7,986 bases of DNA from Nitrospirota bacterium (GCA_015491705.1 WFVK01000346.1:1-7986); one strand, 5' to 3'; counted from the first letter of the stretch, positions 1 through 6,535 are shown. Notes: generated by a model not told the origin, from the sequence alone. Program-made: numbers and translations.

Positions 1-12
1 GATCAATTCGCT

Positions 13-82
13 GTCATTTCGAACGAAGTGAGAAATCTTAACCCGTCGCAATATAAAGATTTCTCCCGCTGGTCGAAATGAC
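13..82. repeat. REP-like inverted repeat pair (two opposed hairpins)
   Basis: Two 27-nt arms, 13-39 and 56-82, are inverted copies matching at 22 of 27 positions. The outer 10 nt (GTCATTTCGA) and inner 9 nt (AGAAATCTT) are identical and the 8 nt between differ. Each arm can also fold by itself: ATTTC pairs with GAAAT, followed by a GA/GA tandem mismatch, a 2-bp inner stem and a 3-nt loop. The inner stem is AC/GT in the left arm and CC/GG in the right arm (read on the minus strand), so pairing is kept although the bases changed. This layout resembles paired REP/BIME elements or a small MITE. There is no coding sequence and no transposase in the window. Mobility by a REP-associated transposase is inference. 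Confidence 0.75.
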
Positions 83-319
83 GCAAGCTCAGGATTGGTT
101 TCAAAAATCAGCTTCCGCAACAGATACTAACTCGTCATTACTGTGGCCCTCAAAGAGGAGATGCCGTGAGACCGGCTGTCTGCCGATGGTGTTCCGCTTT
201 ATAGCATCGCTGAATATTTAATTTAAACGGATATCGATGTTTTTATGGAATAGTACACTTTCAATGTTGCTGCCGGACCTGGAAAGAGGCGGGAATTTCG
301 TGAATTTCATGCCCGAAAC
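83..319. other. Non-coding region upstream of the rnf operon
   Basis: No convincing gene is present. The longest item I noticed is a 28-codon ATG frame (237-323) without a ribosome binding site, whose stop overlaps the -35 box, so I do not call it. Base composition is more AT-rich than in the rnf genes from about position 210 on. Apart from the tandem repeat at 293-310 I see no tRNA, riboswitch or transposon remnant. Confidence 0.6.
293..310. repeat. 9-bp tandem repeat upstream of the rnf promoter
   Basis: GAATTTCGT (293-301) is followed directly by GAATTTCAT (302-310), an 8-of-9 match. The pair ends 9 bp before the TTGACA box, where an activator or upstream-element contact could sit. A regulatory role is inference from position only; no regulator family is recognised. 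Confidence 0.35.
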
Positions 320-348
320 TTGACAATAAATTCAGGAAATGTTATTTA
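320..348 (+). promoter_or_regulatory. Probable sigma70-type promoter of the rnf operon
   Basis: A perfect -35 hexamer TTGACA lies at 320-325. The -10 part is AT-rich but poor: with a 17-bp spacer it is TATTTA (343-348), while TATATA (347-352) would need a long 21-bp spacer. Transcription would start near 355 and leave a leader of about 95 nt before rnfC. A second, weaker TATAAG (395-400) has no good -35 box. The -35 box is clear, the -10 box is not. Confidence 0.5.
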
Positions 349-450
349 TATACGTTTTGTTTAAATTCTTCCTTAGAAGTGCTGGTTATACAAGTATAAG
401 AAAAACTTAATACCTCCGTATCTCGGTCATTTATTTAAGGAGACAGTAGA

Positions 451-1761
451 ATGAGCAAAGCCGCTACCTTTGAACGAGGCATTCATCCTGAGTATCACAA
501 GGAGTTAGCCGCGGGGCAACCCATCACACAGGCCGGACTGCCTCAGAGGGTGGTGATCCCGGTCAGCCAGCACATAGGCGCCCCTGCAACCCCTTCAGTA
601 AACATAGGTGACGAAGTCAAAAAGGGCCAGGTGATCGGCGGCACAACAGCCTTTGTCTCTTCCCCCGTCCATGCCTCCATATCGGGAAAGGTCATAGCAA
701 TAGCCGATTTTCCCGGCGCAACGGGCAGGATGGTGCAGTCCATAGTCATAGAGAGCGACGGCAGGGATGAGGCTGTCCCGTTTAAAGAACACCCCGACTA
801 CCTGAACCTGCCGGCCGACGAGATCAAGACCCTTATAAAAGAGGCGGGAATAGTCGGCATGGGAGGCGCTGCGTTCCCTACCAGTGTAAAGCTTTCCCCG
901 CCGAAGGAAAAAACCATAGACACGGTAATAATCAACGGAGCCGAGTGTGAACCGTACCTGACCGCTGATCACAGGCTCATGGTGGAGCGCCCGAAGGAAG
1001 TGGTGGAGGGATTGAAGATCATCATGAAATCCCTTGGTGTCAGGCAGGGATATATCGGTATCGAGGAGAACAAACCCGATGCCATAGAAGCCATGAAGTC
1101 CGCGGTATCCGGCGAATCCAATATCGAAGTGCGTTCCCTGGAGGTAAAATACCCGCAGGGCGCGGAAAAGATGCTGATTAAAGCCATCAATGGAAGGGAG
1201 GTTCCGAGCAAGGGGCTTCCGATGGATGTCGGGGTGGTGGTGCAGAATGTCGGCACGGCGCTTGCGGTCTATGAGGCGGTACGCTACGGCAAACCCCTGA
1301 TCGAGAGGGTGGTCACGGTTACAGGCAGGGGTATAAGAAAACCTGCAAACATGATGGTGCGGATCGGCACCCTGATGTCTGAAGTTATTGAACAGTGCGG
1401 CGGCCTCGTGGAGGACGCCGTAAAGGTGATCGCCGGGGGCCCCATGATGGGTTTTGCACAGTGGAGCCTTGACGTGCCCGTTGTAAAAGGCACATCCGGA
1501 ATACTGGTTCTTACAAAAGATGAATACGTTTCTTCGGATGAGTACTCGGCATGCATACGGTGTGGAAGCTGCATAGATGTATGTCCCATGGGGCTTAATC
1601 CGTCGATGCTGAGCATTCTGTCTGAAAAGGGTTTCTTTGAAGAGACAAAGGAATACAATATCTTTGACTGTTTTGAGTGCGGCTCATGCGCTTATGTATG
1701 TCCTGCAAAGAGACCCATGGTGCAGCTTATGAGACTCGCAAAGTCTCAGATAAAACCGTGA
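451..1761 (+). CDS. rnfC: Rnf complex subunit RnfC (NADH/FMN-binding, two 4Fe-4S)
   Basis: RnfC is the peripheral cytoplasmic subunit of the Rnf ferredoxin:NAD+ oxidoreductase, where electrons are exchanged with NAD(H). The 436-residue protein has an N-terminal barrel-sandwich region (about 10-110, with SSPVHASISGKV). The 51-kDa-like flavin/nucleotide-binding fold follows, with the glycine-rich GMGGAAFPT at 136-144, then an SLBB-like stretch. Two 4Fe-4S motifs close it: C368/C371/C374/C378-P and C407/C410/C413/C417-P. The length fits the compact RnfC of most anaerobes; it lacks the long Ala/Lys-rich C-terminal extension of the enterobacterial protein. The ATG is preceded by AAGGAG (437-442) at 8 nt spacing. 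It is the first gene of the operon, 32 bp before rnfD. Confidence 0.97.
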   Translation: MSKAATFERGIHPEYHKELAAGQPITQAGLPQRVVIPVSQHIGAPATPSVNIGDEVKKGQVIGGTTAFVSSPVHASISGKVIAIADFPGATGRMVQSIVIESDGRDEAVPFKEHPDYLNLPADEIKTLIKEAGIVGMGGAAFPTSVKLSPPKEKTIDTVIINGAECEPYLTADHRLMVERPKEVVEGLKIIMKSLGVRQGYIGIEENKPDAIEAMKSAVSGESNIEVRSLEVKYPQGAEKMLIKAINGREVPSKGLPMDVGVVVQNVGTALAVYEAVRYGKPLIERVVTVTGRGIRKPANMMVRIGTLMSEVIEQCGGLVEDAVKVIAGGPMMGFAQWSLDVPVVKGTSGILVLTKDEYVSSDEYSACIRCGSCIDVCPMGLNPSMLSILSEKGFFEETKEYNIFDCFECGSCAYVCPAKRPMVQLMRLAKSQIKP

Positions 1762-1793
1762 AGTTTAGAGTTTAATTTTACAGAGGTTACTAA

Positions 1794-2804
1794 ATGGCGA
1801 CTGAAGCAAAAACTCCTGAATTAATAGTGTCCGTAAGCCCGCATGTAAGGGGGAAAGAAACGGTCAGCCGGATTATGTGGACGGTTAACCTGTCTCTTCT
1901 GCCGGCCTTTATAGCTGCGGTGTATTATTTCGGCCCGAGGGCCGCGTATGTAACGGGTCTCTGCATTTTGGCGGCCGTTCTTTCGGAGCATATCTATCAG
2001 ATAAGCCTCAACAAGAAAACCACAATAGGCGACGGCAGCGCGTTTCTGACCGGGCTTCTCCTCGGCCTGAACCTCCCGGCAAGCGTGCCGTTTTATATCC
2101 CGATAATAGGGTCCATCATAGCGATTGTTATCACCAAATTACTCTTCGGGGGCCTGGGTTATAACATCTTCAACCCCGCCCTTATTGGGAGGGCCTTTCT
2201 GCTTATATCATTCCCCAAGCTGATGACCATATGGACGGAACCTACGGCGCGATTCGTGGCGCTGGATGCAAAGACCACCGCCACCCCCTTGGGTATTTTA
2301 AAAGAAGGGGGTCTCTCCCAGCTTATGCAGGTCTTCGGGGACAAGACGGAACTTTATATGAGCCTCCTTATGGGCAACAGGGCGGGATCCCTCGGGGAGA
2401 CCTCGGTGATAGCCCTGCTGATCGGCGCGGCATTTCTCCTCTACAGGGGTTACATAACATGGCATATTCCGTTTTCTTTCCTTGCAACAGTAGGTGTGAT
2501 TGCGTGGATATTCGGCGGCCAGGGCGGCCTTTTTACCGGCGACCCGGTTATACATCTTATCAGCGGCGGCCTGATGCTCGGTGCATTTTTTATGGCTACG
2601 GATTACGTTACCTGTCCGACAATAAGAAAGGGACAGGTGATTTTCGGGATCGGCTGCGGCATCATCACCATGCTGATAAGGCTGAAAGGCGGATTCCCCG
2701 AGGGGGTGATGTTTGCGATACTGCTTATGAACTGTTTCGCCCCGCTGATCGACAGAGGCGTAAAATCGAAAATGTTCGGAGCTGTTAAGGAGCAGGAAAA
2801 ATGA
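1794..2804 (+). CDS. rnfD: Rnf complex subunit RnfD (membrane, covalent FMN)
   Basis: RnfD is an integral membrane subunit homologous to NqrB of the Na+-pumping NADH:quinone reductase, and is thought to take part in cation translocation. The 336-residue protein is dominated by hydrophobic helices and carries family hallmarks such as the GYNIFNPALIGRAF stretch and LLYRGYITWHIP. In the family FMN is attached by a phosphoester bond to the last Thr of an S/T-G-A-T-like motif. Here the matching segment is TTATPLG, making T164 the predicted acceptor; Thr replaces the usual Gly. AGAGG at 1782-1786 serves as ribosome binding site. The stop codon overlaps the rnfG start (ATGA), so translation is probably coupled. 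Flavinylation needs an ApbE enzyme, which is not encoded in this window. Confidence 0.96.
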   Translation: MATEAKTPELIVSVSPHVRGKETVSRIMWTVNLSLLPAFIAAVYYFGPRAAYVTGLCILAAVLSEHIYQISLNKKTTIGDGSAFLTGLLLGLNLPASVPFYIPIIGSIIAIVITKLLFGGLGYNIFNPALIGRAFLLISFPKLMTIWTEPTARFVALDAKTTATPLGILKEGGLSQLMQVFGDKTELYMSLLMGNRAGSLGETSVIALLIGAAFLLYRGYITWHIPFSFLATVGVIAWIFGGQGGLFTGDPVIHLISGGLMLGAFFMATDYVTCPTIRKGQVIFGIGCGIITMLIRLKGGFPEGVMFAILLMNCFAPLIDRGVKSKMFGAVKEQEK

Positions 2805-3475
2805 CCGCAACAGGAAAAATGACCGGAACAGACATAATCAAGATAACCCTGAACCTCGTTGTGATATACGTGATAGGGGGGCTGATAATGGCCTTTGTAT
2901 ATTCCCAGACATCCCCCATCATGTTCATAAAGGCGAAGGAAGAGAAGGAGGCGGCCCTCAGGACAATGATGCCGGAGGCGGACAAGATATCCAAGATAGG
3001 CGACTGGGAGCCCCACGAAAAACACGCGGCGTATTATGTGGCACAGAAGTGCGGGGAACTGAAGACAAAGACGGTCAAGGATGAGAAGACCGGCAAGACA
3101 AGGGAAGAGAAAGAATGCGTGGATCCCAGGGATATCGGCTATATCGCTGAAACCTTCGGCAAGGGCTATTCAAGCTATATAAACATTCTTGTTTCCGTTG
3201 ACACTGATTTTGTTGTGCAGAAGATCAGCATTCTGCATCATGCGGAAACACCGGGACTTGGAGACGAGATAGAAAAACCTTATTTCCTTGACCAGTTCAA
3301 GGGCAAGGGCATTGACGGCCTTGTTGTTGTGAAAAACGAGACAAAAGATAAAATCCGCGCAATAACCGGCGCAACCATCTCCAGCCGGGCCGTAACCGAG
3401 GACGGCGTGAGGAACGCAGTAAAGATGCTGAAAGAGAAATTATCAGGAGGAGTACAGGATGAGCATTCATCATAA
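2801..3475 (+). CDS. rnfG: Rnf complex subunit RnfG (FMN-binding, extracytoplasmic)
   Basis: RnfG is a single-span membrane protein with an extracytoplasmic FMN-binding domain, homologous to NqrC. The 224-residue product has one N-terminal helix (about 9-30), then a soluble domain with HHAETPGLG. The flavinylation motif is TGATISS at 189-195, where T192 is the predicted FMN acceptor. A Lys/Glu/Thr-rich insert of 21 residues lies between C84 and C106, ahead of the conserved GYIAETFGKGYSSYI stretch. These are the only cysteines in the protein, so an extracytoplasmic disulfide closing the loop is possible (inference). The first ATG is chosen because AAGGAG (2787-2792) sits 8 nt upstream; an in-frame ATG at 2819 has no comparable site. 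The gene overlaps rnfD by 4 nt and rnfE by 17 nt. Confidence 0.96.
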   Translation: MTATGKMTGTDIIKITLNLVVIYVIGGLIMAFVYSQTSPIMFIKAKEEKEAALRTMMPEADKISKIGDWEPHEKHAAYYVAQKCGELKTKTVKDEKTGKTREEKECVDPRDIGYIAETFGKGYSSYINILVSVDTDFVVQKISILHHAETPGLGDEIEKPYFLDQFKGKGIDGLVVVKNETKDKIRAITGATISSRAVTEDGVRNAVKMLKEKLSGGVQDEHSS

Positions 3476-4088
3476 AAGCAACTGGGAATTACTGAAGAAC
3501 GGAATGTTCGGTGAAAATACGATATTCCGAATGGCAATCAGCCTGTGCCCTTCGATTGCCGTTACAAACGGCCTGAAGAACGGTGTAGCTCTCGGGGTAT
3601 CGGTCATGTTCGTTCAGACCATGGTCAATATAACCGTCTCGGCAATGAGAAAGTTCATCCATCCGAAGATCAGGATACCGATTTTCATGCTTGTTATTGC
3701 GGGGTATGTCACTATTATAGACATGCTGATGGCAACATACGCGCGCGCGGTGTACAGGGAGATCGGCCTGTATATCCAGATCATCGTCGCATTTGCATCA
3801 ATCTTTGCAAGGGCGGAGGTCTTTGCCAGCAAAAACAAGATCATCCCCTCTTTCTTTGACGGTCTCGGGATGGGGATCGGCTTTCTGCTGGCAATGATCG
3901 TGATCAGCTTTTTCAGGGAACTGCTGGGCAAGGGAGAGCTGTGGGGCATATCCTTTGTCTCGGGCAATCCCCTGCTTATTATGATACTGCCGGCCGGCGG
4001 GTTCCTGGCCGTTGGTCTGCTCATGGGATTTTTCAACTGGGTTGATATAAAATTTTACGGGGGCAAAGGCGCATCAGGCGCCGGGTAA
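3459..4088 (+). CDS. rnfE: Rnf complex subunit RnfE, lacking one cluster cysteine
   Basis: RnfE is a six-helix membrane subunit homologous to NqrD; with RnfA it forms the pair that holds an Fe-S cluster within the membrane. The 209-residue protein keeps the first conserved site, SLCPSIAVTNGLKNG, with C30. It also keeps RAEVFASKN (118-126) and the FFRELLGKGELWG segment. In RnfE/NqrD proteins I know, the second cysteine lies five residues before the Arg of RAE, in a (T/V)NC context. Here that segment reads VAFASIFARAE, with A113 at the Cys position and F112 at the Asn position. C30 is the only cysteine in the protein. The start has a strong AGGAGG (3445-3450) inside rnfG, 8 nt upstream. rnfA follows after 15 bp. 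Confidence 0.95.
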   Translation: MSIHHKSNWELLKNGMFGENTIFRMAISLCPSIAVTNGLKNGVALGVSVMFVQTMVNITVSAMRKFIHPKIRIPIFMLVIAGYVTIIDMLMATYARAVYREIGLYIQIIVAFASIFARAEVFASKNKIIPSFFDGLGMGIGFLLAMIVISFFRELLGKGELWGISFVSGNPLLIMILPAGGFLAVGLLMGFFNWVDIKFYGGKGASGAG

Positions 4089-4103
4089 TACGGGGGTATC
4101 AGA

Positions 4104-4691
4104 ATGGATTTTGTCAAACTCTTTGAACTGGTTGTTGCGGCATCACTTATCAATAACTTCGTATTTACGAGATTCCTGGGTCTCTGCATATTCTTCGGCG
4201 TGTCGCGGAAGATGGAGACCGCTGTGGGAATGAGCATAACATTTACCGCCGTCATGGTGGTGAGCGCCGCATTGAGCTGGGTTGTTTATGAGAAGATAAT
4301 GATCCCACTTGACCTGACCTTCCTGAAGATCATTATCTTTATCGGCATAGTCGCGGCATTTGTGCAGTCAGCCGATACGATAATGAAGAAGGTCAGTCCG
4401 GCGCTGTATTACAAGCTCGGCGTATACCTTGCGCTGATAACGACAAACTGCATTATCCTTGCGGTGCCCCTTATCAATGCGGGTGAAAAGTACAACTTTT
4501 TTGAAAGCCTGGCCTTCGGCCTCGGTTCAGGTCTCGGCTTTGCGCTTGCCCTTGTTATAATGGCGAGCATCAGGGAAAGACTGGAAGTCGCCGACGTGCC
4601 GGCGCCTTTCAGGGGGCTGCCGATATCGTTTATTATCGCCGGACTCATAGCGCTGGCGTTTACGGGTTTTTCAGGATTGATAACACTGTAG
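4104..4691 (+). CDS. rnfA: Rnf complex subunit RnfA (membrane, Fe-S pair with RnfE)
   Basis: RnfA is a six-helix membrane protein homologous to NqrE and to RnfE, with which it pairs in inverted topology. The 195-residue product has the typical length and the conserved NNFVFTRFLGLC near the start, with C28. The matching half-site ITTNCIILAV carries C116. Both cysteines expected to bind the intramembrane Fe-S cluster are therefore present, in contrast to the RnfE of this operon. Other family segments are FVQSADTIMKK and ASIRERLEVADVPAPFRG. Only a short G-run (about 4092-4096) precedes the ATG, so initiation may depend on coupling to rnfE, which ends 15 bp upstream. A 79-bp gap separates it from rnfB. 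Confidence 0.97.
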   Translation: MDFVKLFELVVAASLINNFVFTRFLGLCIFFGVSRKMETAVGMSITFTAVMVVSAALSWVVYEKIMIPLDLTFLKIIIFIGIVAAFVQSADTIMKKVSPALYYKLGVYLALITTNCIILAVPLINAGEKYNFFESLAFGLGSGLGFALALVIMASIRERLEVADVPAPFRGLPISFIIAGLIALAFTGFSGLITL

Positions 4692-4728
4692 CAGGGGCAA
4701 TCCGTGAATCGTCCCATAACATGGAATC

Positions 4729-4757
4729 AATCTGTATAACCATAATCTGTATATAAT
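4729..4757 (+). promoter_or_regulatory. Direct repeat and TATAAT box before rnfB (possible internal promoter)
   Basis: AATCTGTATA occurs at 4729-4738 and again at 4744-4753, a perfect 10-bp repeat with a 15-bp period. The second copy runs into a perfect -10 hexamer TATAAT at 4752-4757. No -35 box is seen at normal spacing, so an activator-dependent promoter is one reading; chance in AT-rich DNA is another. A start about 7 nt after TATAAT would fall inside the ribosome binding site of the upstream rnfB ATG. Confidence 0.35.
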
Positions 4758-4770
4758 AAAAAGGTGGAAC

Positions 4771-5973
4771 ATGTTTGACTTCAATATTACAAAGATCCTT
4801 ACAGACATTGTACATTTTATAAGCGTCTTCGATGTCAACCAGATACCTGTCCCCATGCTCGGCGTGGGCGGAGGAGTGGAGGCAAAGGAATCTGTTGACA
4901 TGTGGGAGGTTATAAAATTTTCAGCCCTCTTCCTGTTGGGAATCAGCGCACTCTTCGGCCTCGGACTTGCATTCGCCGCCAAAAAGTTTGCTGTTAAGGA
5001 AGACCCGAGGGTTGACATGGTATCCGATGTGCTTGCGCACGCGCACTGCGGCGCATGCGGCTATGCAGGATGCCGCCAGTATGCCGAGGCGGTGGTTCTG
5101 AATGAGGACGTCAAGCCCAATCTCTGCACCCCGGGAGGCGCGGCTACAGCAGAGGCCGTGGCAAAGATCACGGGCAAGGAAATGGAACAGATGGAACCGA
5201 TGATTGCAAGGGTATTCTGCCAGGGCGGACGCTCCAGGTCAGCCCGCAGGTTCAAATATGAAGGCGTCAGGGACTGCAGGGCCGCGATCCTTGCGAGCGG
5301 AGGGGACAAGGCCTGTATATACGGCTGTCTCGGTTACGGGTCATGTGCAAAGGCATGCCCCTTCGGCGCAATTACAATGAGCGATGATGATCTGCCCGTG
5401 GTGGATCCGGCTAAATGCACGGCATGCGGCGTGTGCGCGCAGACATGCCCTGCAAAGGTAATCGAGATACTGCCGCTGGCGAAAGGCGTGCTGGTCAGTT
5501 GCCACTCAAAGGATAAGGGGCCTGCTACAAAAAAGAACTGCCAGACAGGATGCATAGCCTGCGGCATCTGCGTGAAGGTCTGTCCCTATAATGCCGCCAG
5601 GGTGGAAAATTTCCTTTCAAAGATCGACCCTGACAAGTGCAGGGTCTGCGGCCTGTGCGTGACAAAGTGCCCCACAAAGGCGATTGTGGATTATATGCCC
5701 AAACGGCCGAAGGCATTTGTCACCGAGCAGTGCATCGGGTGTCATATGTGCGCCAAGGTATGCCCGGTCAATGCAGCCTCCGGCGAACTGAAAAAACAGC
5801 ATGTCATAAATCAGGATAAATGTATCGGCTGCGGCATCTGCGCCTCAAAGTGTCCCAAGGTGGCGATTACAGGCACATTCAACTATAACGAAGTCCTGCA
5901 GGCATACGAAGCCAGGAAGGCCGCCAGGGCAAAGGCCAAAGAAGAGGCCGGTGCAGCGGAAAAGACAGCCTGA
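4771..5973 (+). CDS. rnfB: Rnf complex subunit RnfB (ferredoxin-side, polyferredoxin)
   Basis: RnfB accepts electrons from reduced ferredoxin and passes them into the membrane part of Rnf. As annotated it has 400 residues: an N-terminal segment (1-43), one membrane helix (about 47-69), and the RnfB-type 4Fe-4S domain (C93, C96, C101, C119, with CGACGYAGC). Six ferredoxin-like motifs follow, starting at C182, C216, C261, C290, C321 and C351; the first is the atypical C182-x3-C-x5-C-x3-C-P. With C150, C169, C244 and C257 there are 32 cysteines. The Ala/Lys/Glu-rich tail (about 380-400) is probably exposed. The protein is longer than the proteobacterial form with two ferredoxin motifs and resembles the long RnfB of anaerobes. 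The start is uncertain: ATG 4771 has AAGGTGG only 3 nt upstream, whereas ATG 4900 (residue 44) has AAAGGAA at 9 nt and would give 357 residues. Confidence 0.95.
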   Translation: MFDFNITKILTDIVHFISVFDVNQIPVPMLGVGGGVEAKESVDMWEVIKFSALFLLGISALFGLGLAFAAKKFAVKEDPRVDMVSDVLAHAHCGACGYAGCRQYAEAVVLNEDVKPNLCTPGGAATAEAVAKITGKEMEQMEPMIARVFCQGGRSRSARRFKYEGVRDCRAAILASGGDKACIYGCLGYGSCAKACPFGAITMSDDDLPVVDPAKCTACGVCAQTCPAKVIEILPLAKGVLVSCHSKDKGPATKKNCQTGCIACGICVKVCPYNAARVENFLSKIDPDKCRVCGLCVTKCPTKAIVDYMPKRPKAFVTEQCIGCHMCAKVCPVNAASGELKKQHVINQDKCIGCGICASKCPKVAITGTFNYNEVLQAYEARKAARAKAKEEAGAAEKTA

Positions 5974-5982
5974 CCGCCGGAA

Positions 5983-6011
5983 GCAAGAAGGCCAAAGGGC
6001 CTTCCCCTTGC
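5983..6011 (+). terminator. Strong stem-loop just after rnfB, no T-tract
   Basis: GAAGGCC (5987-5993) pairs perfectly with GGCCTTC (5998-6004) around an AAAG loop. An outer GCAAG/CTTGC (5983-5987 with 6007-6011) can extend the stem past a small bulge, sharing G5987. It starts 10 nt after the rnfB stop. No run of T follows, so it is more likely a 3'-end-stabilising hairpin or part of a factor-dependent terminator than a classic intrinsic terminator. Confidence 0.5.
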
Positions 6012-6199
6012 AGGGTTTCAAGGCGGACATGTAACACCTTCCTTAACCGCGCGGGACATCGCTCCTGTGGAACCGTCCGGTCTTTTATTCTGAAGCCCGC
6101 GACGCCTGTCTTCTGAATTCTTATTAAGCATTCCCCATAAGTGCGCCTTTACGCTTTTCAGTTTATTCGCCGGGCTGCTTCTGTAATGTGAGATGAATT

Positions 6200-6225
6200 A
6201 CAGGCCGCATGCCCTGTTTTATTTT
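6200..6225 (+). terminator. Weak intrinsic-terminator-like hairpin with T-rich tail
   Basis: ACAGG (6200-6204) pairs with CCTGT (6213-6217) around an 8-nt loop, and the T-rich TTTTATTTT (6217-6225) follows directly. The stem is only 5 bp. It lies 226 bp after rnfB and could end the rnf transcript on the plus strand. The T-rich tail overlaps a TATAAT box, so a promoter reading competes. Confidence 0.3.
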
Positions 6226-6268
6226 ATAATTTGAAAATGGCTGCTTCAGGTCGGAAGAGGAAATACCG

Positions 6269-6342
6269 ATATAGTAAGAAATGGGGTTGCTTCGCAAACA
6301 GCTTAACCCTGATACTACATAAAACGGCGGGAGGGCCTGCCG
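6269..6342 (+). other. Possible structured RNA leader (nested stem-loops)
   Basis: TAGTA (6272-6276) pairs with TACTA (6313-6317), and inside it GGGTT (6284-6288) pairs with AACCC (6305-6309). A second hairpin, CGGCGGG (6325-6331) with CCTGCCG (6336-6342) and one G-T pair, follows directly. This arrangement in a non-coding stretch about 200-270 nt before the next gene could be a leader RNA. I do not recognise a known riboswitch class, and chance pairing is possible. Confidence 0.25.
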
Positions 6343-6535
6343 GAGAGCCTTTACTATAAAGCGGATTGATTATTGAAATACAGGCATATAAGTTGCGGGA
6401 ATCAGCCAGGGGGGAACAACTGGATAATATCAATATGAGTTACAGTATGACCTTCCCCGGGGTCTCGCAGATAAAGCCTTTCCAACCGGCTCTCCCGCCC
6501 GCCTGCGATATTTTCATGCAACTACGAGGTTAACA

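Larger units (their letters stand above)
5974..6535. other. 562-bp region without a confident gene
   Basis: No reading frame here looks like a real protein. A 69-codon minus-strand frame (6224-6433) has no family resemblance and no supporting context, and a 40-codon plus frame (6237-6359) has no ribosome binding site. The region holds the stem-loops at 5983-6011, 6200-6217, 6272-6317 and 6325-6342, and a TATAAT box at 6225-6230. It probably contains the end of the rnf transcript and the leader of the following gene. Confidence 0.6.

Noticed and set aside
237..323. 28-codon ATG frame upstream of rnfC
   Set aside because: No ribosome binding site, no recognisable product, and its stop overlaps the best -35 box.
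595..1658. Three minus-strand open frames of 95-125 codons inside rnfC
   Set aside because: They lie opposite a clearly conserved rnfC, have no family resemblance, and are explained by the codon bias of the real gene.
2231..2810. Plus-strand 185-codon and minus-strand 170-codon frames inside rnfD
   Set aside because: Both are shadows of rnfD, with improbable residue composition (runs of His, Arg and Cys) and no ribosome binding site of note.
2819..2821. Alternative ATG for rnfG
   Set aside because: The ATG at 2801 has AAGGAG at ideal spacing and the typical 4-nt overlap with rnfD.
6070..6079. Perfect 10-bp palindrome ACCGTCCGGT-like site as an operator
   Set aside because: Pairing is only ACCG/CGGT around two bases, and there is no nearby promoter or second copy.
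6224..6433. 69-codon minus-strand frame in the intergenic region
   Set aside because: Composition is not protein-like for any family I know, and it overlaps hairpins and a promoter-like box.
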